The translations under genes and the position numbers were made by a program. A DNA stretch of 42,459 nt from CAZKYX01 sp964557125 (lineage in GTDB: Bacteria > Patescibacteriota > Microgenomatia > Levybacterales > GWA1-39-11), in assembly GCA_964557125.1 (NCBI GenBank), contig CAZKYX010000008.1, positions 1-42,459 of the forward strand. Direction: 5' to 3'. The notes under the pieces are model-generated. The model was not told where the DNA came from. It was given only the letters and a program-made list of their open reading frames with translations, and did not search any database. Below, piece by piece: positions 1-7,500 of the stretch (within the stretch, counting starts at the first letter, position 1; each line of letters opens with the position of its first letter).

Positions 1-2
1 AT

Positions 3-770
3 TTAAAGATAGTCCAACTGTATGACAAGAAAAATATTTTTGCAGCAGAACAAGCTAGGGTCAACTACTCAAACCAGCAAGAAATTCTGGTTGATAAGAA
101 AAAAGAGGAAGAGGCGCTCAATGAAAAACTGCAAAAATTTACCGATCAACTCAATCAAGATAAAGTTGCAAAGAAAAAATTGTTGTCAGAAACACAGGGA
201 AGTGAAGCAAATTTCCAAAAGTTATTATCGCAAGCAAAAGCACAGCTTGCAGGATTTACAAGATTTACTCAAAGCCAAGGAGGAGCGTCAATACTTTCTG
301 GACAAACGAAATGTGATTCGTGGGGGTGTTATTACAATCAAAGAGATTCTCAGTGGGGAAATGCTGCTTTAAATGGCACTCAATATACACTTGCGTCTGA
401 TGGTTGTCTTGTGACTTCAATGGCGATGATGTTTACGCATTATGGATATGGTATAAATCCTCTTGATATTAATTCAAATTCATCGAATTTTGCTTCTTAT
501 TATCCTGCTTATCTATTATTTACAATATCTGCCGGAGGGAAGACTGCATCAAGAGTTGGTACCTCACTGGATAGTGCTCTTTCAGGCGGTGAACCAGTAG
601 TCGTTGGAATCAATGTTTATGGGGGAACGCATTTCGTCGTAATAAAGAGTGGTTCAAATGGGAGCTATATCATGAACGACCCATTTTTGCCGGGAGGGCA
701 TGATGTCAACTTTACAGACCACTATTCCGTAGGTAGTATATTTTCGATACAAAAAGTCGTATTTCTATAA
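3..770 (+). CDS. C39-like peptidase with N-terminal coiled coil (5' partial)
   Basis: The reading frame is open from the window edge, so the start lies upstream. The first ~75 visible codons are rich in Lys, Glu and Gln and look like a coiled coil, as in CwlO/EnvC-type secreted proteins. From about nt 310 there is a papain-like C39_2-type domain: a Gln/Trp stretch (QRDSQWG), a Cys in SDGCLVTSM (codon at 405), a His in HFVVIKS (codon at 630) and an Asp in NDPF (codon at 678), which fit a Cys-His-Asp catalytic set. It is probably an exported peptidase or peptidoglycan-related enzyme, but no signal peptide can be seen because the N-terminus is missing. An ATG at 180 exists inside the frame but would cut the coiled coil. 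The next gene, a surface protein, is on the same strand. Confidence 0.7.
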   Translation, partial: LKIVQLYDKKNIFAAEQARVNYSNQQEILVDKKKEEEALNEKLQKFTDQLNQDKVAKKKLLSETQGSEANFQKLLSQAKAQLAGFTRFTQSQGGASILSGQTKCDSWGCYYNQRDSQWGNAALNGTQYTLASDGCLVTSMAMMFTHYGYGINPLDINSNSSNFASYYPAYLLFTISAGGKTASRVGTSLDSALSGGEPVVVGINVYGGTHFVVIKSGSNGSYIMNDPFLPGGHDVNFTDHYSVGSIFSIQKVVFL

Positions 771-813
771 TTTTCTTGCAGGCGACAGTCATTTCTGGTA
801 GAACATGTAAAGG

Positions 814-1683
814 GTGAGATTGTTCGCAGTATTTTTAGCAGTTATTTTATTTTTTTGCGTTGTTCCAACGCGTGCTTTTGCAACGCTTTATATTAATGAA
901 TTTAGCTCCGGTACATCTGGCTCCGATTGGGTAGAAATCTACAATTCCGATTCAAGCAGCGTTGATTTAAGTAACTATATCGTAAGGGACTCAACAAGTT
1001 CTAACAAACACGATTTGAGTGGAAGCATAGGAGGAAATTCTTTTATATCCTTTGATTGGGATAATAATCTAAATAATGACGGGGACACGATTCGCTTATT
1101 GTTAAAATCCGATGAGAGTATGATTGATCAAATTGTTTATGGATCGTCAGGTACAGCAGCGCCAAGTGGAAGTGCCACTTCAGGAAGAAGTCCTGATGGT
1201 TCTGCCAATTGGACGATACTTTCCTCATCCTCAAAGGGATCATCAAATAATTCTGCAACCCCCGTACCAACTGCGACTCCGACGCCAACTCCAAATCCCA
1301 CTGCAACACCAACGCCTACAACTCAGGCAGCGGCAACAAATACACCTACACCCACCAAAACTCCAACACCAACGCCAACAAGCAAGACTGCCCCGTCGCC
1401 AACTTTAAAAGGAATCACTCCAACAGATGGAGAGAAAATGAAAACTCAGACAACCAGTGCAAAGCAAAACCAATCAGGTCCTCCGCTTATTTTGGGAGCA
1501 CAAGATGAGCCTATATTTACTCCAACTCCAGTACCAGTTGGTGGGAATACCGTTATTTCAAACAAGAATGCATTGTCAAAATTTTTGATTATCTCCGGAG
1601 TGGTTATTTTTGTAATTACCTGTGGTATACTTGCCTACCTCAGGTTCAAAAAAGAAAAAGTTATCGAAGCAGCTGGAATTTAG
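814..1683 (+). CDS. Lamin-tail-domain surface protein
   Basis: 289 aa. The start is GTG, because a TAA lies two codons upstream in frame and no ATG is available. Residues ~1-23 form a signal peptide ending near TRAFA. Residues ~24-145 resemble a lamin tail domain (LTD): YINEFSSG, WVEIYN, VDLSNYIVRD and GRSPDGS are typical of the family. Residues ~150-245 are a low-complexity Pro/Thr linker (repeated TPTPT), probably spanning the cell wall. A hydrophobic helix near residues 255-277 followed by a basic tail (RFKKEK) anchors the C-terminus. The layout indicates a cell-surface protein held by its C-terminal membrane helix; its ligand is unknown. A GC-rich hairpin follows. Confidence 0.75.
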   Translation: MRLFAVFLAVILFFCVVPTRAFATLYINEFSSGTSGSDWVEIYNSDSSSVDLSNYIVRDSTSSNKHDLSGSIGGNSFISFDWDNNLNNDGDTIRLLLKSDESMIDQIVYGSSGTAAPSGSATSGRSPDGSANWTILSSSSKGSSNNSATPVPTATPTPTPNPTATPTPTTQAAATNTPTPTKTPTPTPTSKTAPSPTLKGITPTDGEKMKTQTTSAKQNQSGPPLILGAQDEPIFTPTPVPVGGNTVISNKNALSKFLIISGVVIFVITCGILAYLRFKKEKVIEAAGI

Positions 1684-1697
1684 ATAGGTTGTAGGCG

Positions 1698-1727
1698 CCG
1701 CCCAGAGGGCTCTGCCCGGCGGGTTTT
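1698..1727 (+). terminator. GC-rich hairpin, probable terminator
   Basis: Just after the lamin-tail gene: CCGCC at 1698-1702 pairs with GGCGG at 1718-1722, an inner CAGAG/CTCTG stem continues it with a CCC bulge, and GTTTT follows. The stretch is much richer in GC than its surroundings. The U-tract is short, so this is only a moderate call. Confidence 0.45.
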
Positions 1728-1756
1728 AGTATTCGAAAAAACAGTTAAACATTATT

Positions 1757-2136
1757 ATGATAAAAACAATAAAAAATGAGGAGGAAATGCTTGCGTTTGG
1801 TCAAGAGTTTGCTAGCCAATTAAAAAAGGGTGAGACAGTTTTTCTGTATGGGGAGCTGGGGAGTGGCAAAACTACTTTTACAAAGGGACTAGCAAAGGGA
1901 TTGGGTATTACAACAAGGATTATTTCACCAACATTTGTTTTGAAGCGCTCTTATACGGGAACTGGTCTATCATTGGAGCATCTCGATTTATACAGACTGG
2001 AAAACGAAAAGCAATTGAGAGAAATTGGGATACGTGAAATTCTGAATGATGAAAGTACTGTAAAAGTTGTTGAGTGGCCAGAAAAAATTGAACCTTTCGT
2101 TGAAAATTTAGTTTGGAAACTCACTTTTTCTTATGA
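1757..2136 (+). CDS. tsaE: TsaE, t6A-synthesis ATPase (3' cut by gap)
   Basis: P-loop ATPase that works with TsaB and TsaD to make threonylcarbamoyl-adenosine (t6A) at position 37 of ANN-decoding tRNAs. Walker A GELGSGKTT is at residues 32-40, followed by the family motifs SPTF (57-60), HLDLYRL (75-81) and VVEWPE (104-109). 126 residues are visible against about 150 in the family, so roughly 20 C-terminal residues lie in the N gap. The frame appears to run through the gap into TsaC sequence only because the gap was filled with exactly 100 N; the two are separate genes. Confidence 0.88.
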
Positions 2137-2236
2137 NNNNNNNNNNNNNNNNNNNNNNNNNNNNNNNNNNNNNNNNNNNNNNNNNNNNNNNNNNNNNNNN
2201 NNNNNNNNNNNNNNNNNNNNNNNNNNNNNNNNNNNN
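2137..2236. other. Assembly gap (100 N) between tsaE and tsaC
   Basis: Exactly 100 N, a conventional placeholder. The flanks do not match each other. The missing ends of TsaE (~20 aa) and TsaC (~120-130 aa) would need about 450 bp, so the real gap is larger than shown. Confidence 0.95.
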
Positions 2237-2428
2237 ATTGCACCATCAGCCAACTTTTCAGGAGAGGATACGCCATTTAGTTCTCAAGAGGTTGATAGAG
2301 AGCTTTTGAAGCTTGTTGACTTTGCTATAGCTGGTGAGTGTACAATGAAAAAGGTGTCCACCATTATTGATTGCAGCAGTTCAAAGTGGAGCATAATACG
2401 TGAAGGCGCAAGTGCTGTAAAATTTTAG
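2237..2428 (+). CDS. tsaC: TsaC/Sua5/YrdC-family C-terminus (5' cut by gap)
   Basis: Only the last ~63 residues are present. APSANFSGE is the conserved S-A-N block of the TsaC/YrdC fold, and STIIDCSSSKWSIIREGA matches the family C-terminal pattern (STVVD...W.I.REGA). TsaC makes threonylcarbamoyl-AMP from Thr, bicarbonate and ATP, the first step of t6A formation. Its place between tsaE and tsaB, 2 nt before the tsaB start, fits a t6A operon. The N-terminal ATP-binding part must lie in the gap. Confidence 0.82.
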   Translation: MAPSANFSGEDTPFSSQEVDRELLKLVDFAIAGECTMKKVSTIIDCSSSKWSIIREGASAVKF

Positions 2429-2430
2429 CT

Positions 2431-2742
2431 ATGAATCTGACTATTGATACAAGAAATTCTAAAGAAGTAAAAGTAATTCTTGAAAAGGAAGGCAGCGTAA
2501 TTGAGGAGGTTTCACTTTCTTCAAACGGTCGAGCTGAGTCTGTTATAAATCTCTTACATCGTGCTTTGGAAAAAAGTAAAACAGATGTACAAGAGATTAA
2601 GACAATAACATTTGAAAAGGGCCCTGGTTCTTATACTGGTCTTAAAGCAGGAGTGGCGGTTGCGAATGCTCTTTCATTTGCACTTAATATTCCTATAAAT
2701 AATTTACCCGTAGAAAGTTATGAAGTTCCTGTATACGATTAA
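2431..2742 (+). CDS. tsaB: Short TsaB (t6A scaffold subunit)
   Basis: 103 aa. The N-terminal lobe of TsaB is recognisable: LTIDTRNS at the start and FEKGPGSYTGLKAGVAVANAL near residues 60-80, matching the GPGSFTGLR motif of the family. Typical TsaB is about 220-230 residues with two ASKHA-like lobes; here the protein stops after the first lobe, at a TAA followed 4 nt later by the next gene. It could be a natural minimal form, since this lobe contains the TsaD contact surface in known structures, or a truncated gene. tsaD is not in the window. Confidence 0.8.
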   Translation: MNLTIDTRNSKEVKVILEKEGSVIEEVSLSSNGRAESVINLLHRALEKSKTDVQEIKTITFEKGPGSYTGLKAGVAVANALSFALNIPINNLPVESYEVPVYD

Positions 2743-2745
2743 AAT

Positions 2746-3672
2746 ATGTCCTTTTCCTTTCTGCACCACCTTTTCATTCCTCATCATCGCAACAACCATA
2801 GAGCAAAGTTGCTGCATAATTCTTCGCTTTTACTATTAATACTATTTATTTCCTTTTTTACAGCTGTTTCTTTTTATCTTAAAACAAGCTACCCACAGGT
2901 TTTAGGTATTTCTTATTCGATTTCGTCTCAGGATTTATTAACACTTGTGAACAAAGAACGGGAGGCAAGAGGTTTGTCATCGCTTAAAATGAATGACCAG
3001 CTTTCCACAGCTGCTGCAGGAAAAGCCGACCATATGTTTGCGAATAATTATTGGGCACATTTTGCACCTGACGGTACTTCTCCATGGTATTTTATTAAAT
3101 CCGCTGGCTATAGTTATGTCTATGCGGGTGAGAATTTGGCAAAAGGATTTACTAGCTCAACTGATGCTGTAGAGGCATGGATGAATTCGCCAACTCACAA
3201 AGCAAATATTCTTTCACCGCAGTACGAAGATATGGGATTTGCAATTCGGGAAGGAATATTACAGAGTGAGGATACTGTTCTTATTGTACAAATGTTTGGG
3301 GCAAAAAGTAACCCTGCGTTTGCTCTCCAGCAGGATGATGGAACACTTGAAATTGTCGGAAAGCAGCAACAGGAGCCGGTTCCAACAACGCAAGCAGGAC
3401 TCTTAGGGGAAAGTGGGGCAAAGCCGGTAAATTCAAGCGGGCTTATAAAAACAAATGCGATAGAGTCAAATCCCCTCATCAATTCAGTATTTACCTCAAA
3501 AATGCTTTCGTATGCGATACTCGCAATTATTGTTTCAGCATTGTTGCTCGATTTTATTATTGTTGAGAGAAAAAGAATTCCAAGAATTGTCGGGAACAAT
3601 GTTGACCATATTATTTTATTGGTCCTGTTTTTGCTATTTATTTTTGTTATGAATTTTAGTTCAATACTATGA
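2746..3672 (+). CDS. CAP/SCP-domain membrane protein
   Basis: 308 aa. A basic, His-rich N-terminus is followed by a membrane helix at ~26-46. The CAP (SCP/PR1, YkwD-like) domain is at ~60-185: LVNKEREARGL, NYWAHFAPDG with His105, GEN with Glu129, and SPTHKANIL with His151, the usual CAP His/Glu set. A Pro/Gln-rich linker follows, then two hydrophobic segments near 250-272 and 285-305. The domain should face outside. The biochemical role of bacterial CAP proteins is not settled. The stop overlaps the next start (ATGA). Confidence 0.82.
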   Translation: MSFSFLHHLFIPHHRNNHRAKLLHNSSLLLLILFISFFTAVSFYLKTSYPQVLGISYSISSQDLLTLVNKEREARGLSSLKMNDQLSTAAAGKADHMFANNYWAHFAPDGTSPWYFIKSAGYSYVYAGENLAKGFTSSTDAVEAWMNSPTHKANILSPQYEDMGFAIREGILQSEDTVLIVQMFGAKSNPAFALQQDDGTLEIVGKQQQEPVPTTQAGLLGESGAKPVNSSGLIKTNAIESNPLINSVFTSKMLSYAILAIIVSALLLDFIIVERKRIPRIVGNNVDHIILLVLFLLFIFVMNFSSIL

Positions 3673-4096
3673 GTATGATAAAAAGTTTTTCAAAACATGT
3701 ACCCTTTTATATTATTGAAATACTTATATTGGGTGCAGGTTTTACGTTACTTTCAAATATNNNNNNNNNNNNNNNNNNNNNNNNNNNNNNNNNNNNNNNN
3801 NNNNNNNNNNNNNNNNNNNNNNNNNNNNNNNNNNNNNNNNNNNNNNNNNNNNNNNNNNNNTTTATATTATTGAAATACTTATATTGGGTGCAGGTTTTAC
3901 GTTACTTTCAAATATAGAGTTGGCGCTTCAAGATCAACTTGTTATACTTTTCGGAATGCTTGCTATATACGTTATGCTGGGACTTATTCATCACAAGATA
4001 AATAATGATATAAAAGGTAGAATTGTGTTAGAATATATTCTAATGAGCGGCCTAATCCTCGCTCTATTTTTATTTTTAAATATTTCTAGAATATAA
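3669..4096 (+). CDS. Small three-helix membrane protein, split by a false gap
   Basis: The gene starts at ATG 3669, overlapping the previous stop by 4 nt, and is interrupted by 100 N at 3761-3860. The 55 bp before the gap (3706-3760) are identical to the 55 bp after it (3861-3915). If one copy and the Ns are removed, a single continuous ORF of 90 codons results, beginning MSMIKSFSKHVPFYIIEILI and ending LFLNISRI. It has about three hydrophobic segments and a short basic loop (HHKINNDIKGR). I do not recognise the family. It probably belongs with the CAP-domain gene just upstream. Confidence 0.65.
3706..3760 (+). repeat. 55-bp copy at left gap edge
   Basis: Identical to 3861-3915 on the other side of the N run. 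This looks like an unmerged overlap between contigs (55 is a common assembler k-mer length) rather than a biological repeat. Confidence 0.9.
3761..3860. other. Assembly gap (100 N), probably false
   Basis: The flanks overlap by 55 bp, so the true distance is probably negative and no sequence is missing. Confidence 0.9.
3861..3915 (+). repeat. 55-bp copy at right gap edge
   Basis: Second copy of 3706-3760; see that entry. Confidence 0.9.
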
Positions 4097-4100
4097 GATT

Positions 4101-4838
4101 ATGAAGGGAATGATACTCGCAGGTGGAATGGCAACGCGTTTGCGCCCACTCACTTTAGTAACCAACAAGCATCTTTTACCGGTTTATAACAAGCCAATGA
4201 TATATTATCCTCTCGAGGCAATGGTAAAAGCTGGGATAAAAGAGGTACTAATTTCTTCATCTCCGGATCATGCAGGCGGTTTTGCAAATTTGATTGGTTC
4301 TGGGGATGAGTTTGGAATTCGCGTATATTACGCAGTTCAGAAAAATGCGAAGGGCGGAATTTCTGATGCAATAACTCTTGCAAGAGAATTTACAAAGGAT
4401 GAGAACCTTCTCGTTATATTGGGAGACAATATTTTCAATTTCGATCTTGCATCTGCTGTTAGAAAATTTGATGAAACGAGTGAGGGTGCCATGGTATTTG
4501 GTGTAAGAATGCCCACTGATTCAAAGCAATATGGAGTAATTGAAATTGACGATGAGGGGAAAGTGTTGTCAATTGAGGAAAAGCCGGACAATCCAAAATC
4601 CGATATCGCTCAGACTGGTATATATATTTATGACAAGACGGTTTTTGATAAAATTACCGGTCTTACACCATCGGCAAGGGAAGAATTGGAAGTTACGGAT
4701 TTGAATAATCTTTATCTTCAGGAGGGGAAAGTCAGATGTCAGGTGATTGATTGGTGGATTGATGCAGGGACGTCTCACGATGAATTGCTTAGAGCAAATA
4801 ACTTAGTATGTGATAAGATTTCCAAAGGGGAATTATAA
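4101..4838 (+). CDS. rmlA: Glucose-1-phosphate thymidylyltransferase
   Basis: 245 aa. RmlA/RfbA makes dTDP-glucose from dTTP and glucose-1-phosphate, the first step to dTDP-L-rhamnose. The nucleotidyltransferase signature is at the N-terminus (ILAGGMATRLRPLT, then NKHLLPVYNKPMIYYPL), with GDNIF in the metal-binding region and EEKP in the sugar-binding region. It is of the short form, without the C-terminal extension of the ~290-aa enzymes. It lies 2 nt before an rmlC-like gene and shares the region with rmlB and rmlD, which supports the pathway. Confidence 0.88.
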   Translation: MKGMILAGGMATRLRPLTLVTNKHLLPVYNKPMIYYPLEAMVKAGIKEVLISSSPDHAGGFANLIGSGDEFGIRVYYAVQKNAKGGISDAITLAREFTKDENLLVILGDNIFNFDLASAVRKFDETSEGAMVFGVRMPTDSKQYGVIEIDDEGKVLSIEEKPDNPKSDIAQTGIYIYDKTVFDKITGLTPSAREELEVTDLNNLYLQEGKVRCQVIDWWIDAGTSHDELLRANNLVCDKISKGEL

Positions 4839-4840
4839 TT

Positions 4841-5281
4841 ATGAGTCTTGCAACAACAGAAGAAGCTAAAAAAGTAGGAACCAGAAGTCATGATGGCAGT
4901 GACAATGGATTTTTGATTGAACTCTTCAAAGACAAGGAAACAGGAGAAAAAACAGAAGTCTATTTAACTGCTGCTGTTCCCGGGGCTTTTAAGGGTTATC
5001 ACCTGCATAGGGTAAGAGCTGCAAGATATGTTTGTCTGAAAGGCAAAATGAAGATTACGCTCTACGCCCCTGGAGACCCAAATTCAAAAGAAGAGCACAT
5101 ACTTGATAGCCAAAATCCATCACGGCTTTTTATTCCAAAAGATATCGCAACAGGACTTGAAAATATTGGTGAGGAAGAAGCATGGCTCATAAATTATCCA
5201 GATCCTGCATATGACCCAAGTCTTGTTGACGAGCAAGTAGAATACACAGAAGATGAACTCCTCCAAGGCACTGTAAAGTAG
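4841..5281 (+). CDS. rmlC: RmlC-like cupin (dTDP-4-dehydrorhamnose 3,5-epimerase related)
   Basis: 146 aa, shorter than classical RmlC (~180 aa). A single cupin barrel is seen, with GAFKGYHLHRVRAARYVCL around residues 47-65, like the G..RG.H.H...K.V...G segment of RmlC, and IPKDIATGLENI later, like the P.G.AHGF region. Its position directly after rmlA and near rmlB and rmlD supports a 3,5-epimerase role. It could instead be another sugar-nucleotide isomerase of the same fold. Confidence 0.68.
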   Translation: MSLATTEEAKKVGTRSHDGSDNGFLIELFKDKETGEKTEVYLTAAVPGAFKGYHLHRVRAARYVCLKGKMKITLYAPGDPNSKEEHILDSQNPSRLFIPKDIATGLENIGEEEAWLINYPDPAYDPSLVDEQVEYTEDELLQGTVK

Positions 5282-5306
5282 CTTCAATTCATAGATAAGG
5301 ATTTGT

Positions 5307-5312
5307 TATAAT
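5307..5312 (+). promoter_or_regulatory. -10 box for leaderless 2H phosphoesterase gene
   Basis: TATAAT ends 6 nt before the ATG at 5319, so the transcript should begin at or next to the start codon. Confidence 0.65.
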
Positions 5313-5318
5313 GCCGAT

Positions 5319-5951
5319 ATGGTAGAGCAAGAAGCAATGACGGGACTAAATATAGTACTACTCCCCGATAGGAAAGTATTTAATAAGGCGCTCACTCATA
5401 GCTATAATATCACAAGAAGATTTTCGCACGAATTTGTACTCGATAGCGAAAAATTTCGTCCACACATTACGCTTTATCAAGGACATTACCCCAACAGAAA
5501 TATTGAAAAATTAATTACCGGCCTTGAAGAGATGAAATACCCTGATGGAGAGGTTGTTGTTGAAATGAATGATTTTCAATTATCACATGACACATTTATA
5601 TTTTGGAACTGTAAAAAAACACCTGAGTTGCAAAACTTGCACGAGCGAATTTTAACTATCGCAAATCCTTTTCGTGATGGCAATATTCCTCCAATAACTA
5701 AAGAGTTATACCCGACACTTTCAGACATTGAAAAAAGAATGGTAGACTCAACTGGAAGTATCCTTAATAAGGAGTTATTTCATCCACATATCACTTTGAC
5801 GAGATTAAGACACAAGGAAGATGGTGTTGATGTATTGAAGAGTATCGGTAAGGGAGAAGAGATGAGTTTTGCGCCTTATTCAATAGCAGTTGCGCATCTC
5901 GGTGCTCACGGAACTATTTCAGATATTGTTACCGAAATTCCATTTAACTAG
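5319..5951 (+). CDS. 2H phosphoesterase / 2'-5' RNA ligase-like protein
   Basis: 210 aa. Two HxT motifs typical of the 2H phosphoesterase (LigT-like) superfamily are present: RPHITLYQ near residue 48 and HPHITLTR near residue 152. The spacing of about 105 residues suits the symmetric bilobal fold, with each His-x-Thr lining the active cleft. Substrates in the family include 2'-5' phosphodiester bonds in RNA and cyclic phosphates; the actual one cannot be read from sequence. The ATG follows a TATAAT box by 6 nt. The 3' end overlaps the convergent APH-like gene by 8 nt. Confidence 0.72.
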   Translation: MVEQEAMTGLNIVLLPDRKVFNKALTHSYNITRRFSHEFVLDSEKFRPHITLYQGHYPNRNIEKLITGLEEMKYPDGEVVVEMNDFQLSHDTFIFWNCKKTPELQNLHERILTIANPFRDGNIPPITKELYPTLSDIEKRMVDSTGSILNKELFHPHITLTRLRHKEDGVDVLKSIGKGEEMSFAPYSIAVAHLGAHGTISDIVTEIPFN

Positions 5952-6912
5952 TACTTATTTCCAGTTGTTTTTTAAGACTTTGAATCTTTTCATAGCCCAC
6001 TTTTGTTCTATCGTCAAATCCTCTACTGTTGTTGTAGACAAGAGCTTTCATTGCATACAATAGTTCATAGAAAAGCAATTTTCTTTCGAAATTTTCATCA
6101 AATATTGCTTTATTGCTATATCCATCCATAAGTGCCTTTCTATTCTCCTCAGTCTCCCAGTATTTAAAAACCCTAAAGTCAAAAATGGGATCCGCAGCAA
6201 CTGAGTTTTCCATATCCACAATTCCAACTACTTTTGTTCCTTGAATAATCGTATTTCCAAAAGAGATGTCTCCATGGGTAATAGAGGCTTTTTCAAGAGT
6301 AAATAATTCCTTTTCTTTTTCAAGTGCATTTTGGACTTCTTCAATTTCTTTTGGAGAAAGAAGTTGGTATTTTGCAACATCTTTCACCCACCATGCCTCT
6401 CGTGTTTCACTCTGCAGTAACTCATAAAGTGAATTGTGTTGACCCTTAAATCCACCATCAACTTTTTCGTAATTTCCAAACCCTTCTATCTTTACTGAGT
6501 GAATAAGTGAAAGGTAGTGGCCAACTTGATGTAGTATTTCGACTTTTTGCTCTTGTGATAAATTTACAGAGTCAGCACTTATTCCCTCTATTCTTTGAGT
6601 AATCATGTAGCCTTCCGGAAAGTCCATTGGATGTGCGTTAACTGCAAGAACATGAGGGACTGGTACTCCAGCATTTTTGCATTGAGAAAATAGCCAACTT
6701 TCTTCTTCAAAGGCATTGTAGCCTTTTGCAAGAGGAGCTATCCTAATAACGCAGGAAGTTTGGTTCTGAAGAGTAGCGAAGTATACAGCATTAACTTCTC
6801 CCACATTTTGCCTTTCAAGTATTTTTGCTTGAGAGCCTAAGTGTTTTGCAATCAGATTTCTTAATTCATCTTCCGCATGAACAGATTTGTATGACTTAAA
6901 CTCGTCTCCCAT
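5944..6912 (-). CDS. Aminoglycoside phosphotransferase (APH)-family kinase
   Basis: 322 aa. Protein-kinase-like fold: Brenner-type catalytic loop HGDISFGN (His213, Asp215, Asn220) and metal-binding IVDMEN (Asp233). The family phosphorylates aminoglycosides, choline, homoserine, sugars or other small alcohols; the substrate here is not evident. I place the start at MGDEF (6912), not at the upstream in-frame ATG at 7065: a TATAAT box ends 7 nt before 6912 and the upstream extension would run through two promoters and into the divergent gene. The neighbour on the other strand is a flavin-type oxidase. Confidence 0.8.
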   Translation of the reverse strand: MGDEFKSYKSVHAEDELRNLIAKHLGSQAKILERQNVGEVNAVYFATLQNQTSCVIRIAPLAKGYNAFEEESWLFSQCKNAGVPVPHVLAVNAHPMDFPEGYMITQRIEGISADSVNLSQEQKVEILHQVGHYLSLIHSVKIEGFGNYEKVDGGFKGQHNSLYELLQSETREAWWVKDVAKYQLLSPKEIEEVQNALEKEKELFTLEKASITHGDISFGNTIIQGTKVVGIVDMENSVAADPIFDFRVFKYWETEENRKALMDGYSNKAIFDENFERKLLFYELLYAMKALVYNNSRGFDDRTKVGYEKIQSLKKQLEISTS

Positions 6913-6919
6913 TACTGTG

Positions 6920-6925
6920 ATTATA
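6920..6925 (-). promoter_or_regulatory. -10 box for APH-family gene
   Basis: TATAAT on the minus strand, 7 nt before the ATG at 6912; leaderless geometry. It fixes the gene start. Confidence 0.65.
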
Positions 6926-6982
6926 TGTAATGACAAGAAAATTCGCGAGTTTTGAACAATTGGAATATGAAAAATGGTTTGA

Positions 6983-6988
6983 TATAGT
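6983..6988 (+). promoter_or_regulatory. -10 box for PNPOx-like gene
   Basis: TATAGT, 6 nt before the ATG at 6995. Together with the minus-strand box at 6920-6925 it makes a compact divergent promoter region of about 80 bp. Confidence 0.55.
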
Positions 6989-6994
6989 AAGCAT

Positions 6995-7450
6995 ATGGAT
7001 ATTAAGGATGAGGTAACAACATATCTCGCATCAACGCAAATCATGCAGCTTTCTACCTCAAACAATGAGCAACCGTGGACTGCAACGGTGTATTTTGCAT
7101 ATGACTCAAATCTAAATATTTATTGGTTATCAAGAAGTGACAGAAGACATTCACAGGATATTGAAAAAAATTCTAAAGTAAGCGGAGCGATTGCCAAGCT
7201 GCATACCTATGGAGAAAAAGTGAGAGGTGTTCAGCTAGAAGGAATAGCAGAAAAGCTCATGGGTGATGAAGCTTCCCAAGGTCTTGAGATATATTACAAC
7301 AGGTATAATAAGGCGCGAGATAGGGTGAGAAATATTATAGCCGGTGCAGTCGGGGAAACAATTGTTATCTATAAATTAAAGCCGACAAAATTTGTTTTGT
7401 TTGATGAAGTGAATTTTCCTGATAACCCCCGTCAAGAAATAGTAGTTTAG
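6995..7450 (+). CDS. Pyridoxamine 5'-phosphate oxidase-like split-barrel protein
   Basis: 151 aa. The pattern MQLSTSNNEQPWTATVYFAYDS, then IYWLSRSDRRHSQDI, then VQLEGIAEKL, matches the PNPOx-like FMN-binding split barrel: beta strands around a flavin site, with the SRSDRRHS segment where family members bind the FMN phosphate. The family includes pyridoxamine oxidases, F420- or FMN-dependent reductases and haem-handling proteins. The substrate is not identifiable. The gene is transcribed on its own from a leaderless-type promoter. Confidence 0.72.
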   Translation: MDIKDEVTTYLASTQIMQLSTSNNEQPWTATVYFAYDSNLNIYWLSRSDRRHSQDIEKNSKVSGAIAKLHTYGEKVRGVQLEGIAEKLMGDEASQGLEIYYNRYNKARDRVRNIIAGAVGETIVIYKLKPTKFVLFDEVNFPDNPRQEIVV

Positions 7451-7483
7451 TGTATAGAAACTACACATACCCATCTTATTTGT

Positions 7484-7489
7484 TATAAT
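7484..7489 (+). promoter_or_regulatory. -10 box upstream of rmlB
   Basis: TATAAT, 11 nt before the rmlB ATG, predicting a 5' leader of only about 4-5 nt. Confidence 0.6.
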
Positions 7490-7500
7490 TTTTAATACAC

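Noticed and set aside
1043..1408. ORFs on both strands over the Thr/Pro-rich linker of the lamin-tail protein
   Set aside because: They are shadows caused by the repetitive ACN/CCN codons; no domain or start signal.
2237..2428. tsaE-tsaC gene fusion
   Set aside because: The common frame depends on the arbitrary 100-N length.
5944..7065. Long version of the APH-family ORF starting at 7065
   Set aside because: The extra 51 N-terminal residues are hydrophobic noise that runs over two promoters and the start of the divergent gene; the -10 box places the start at 6912.
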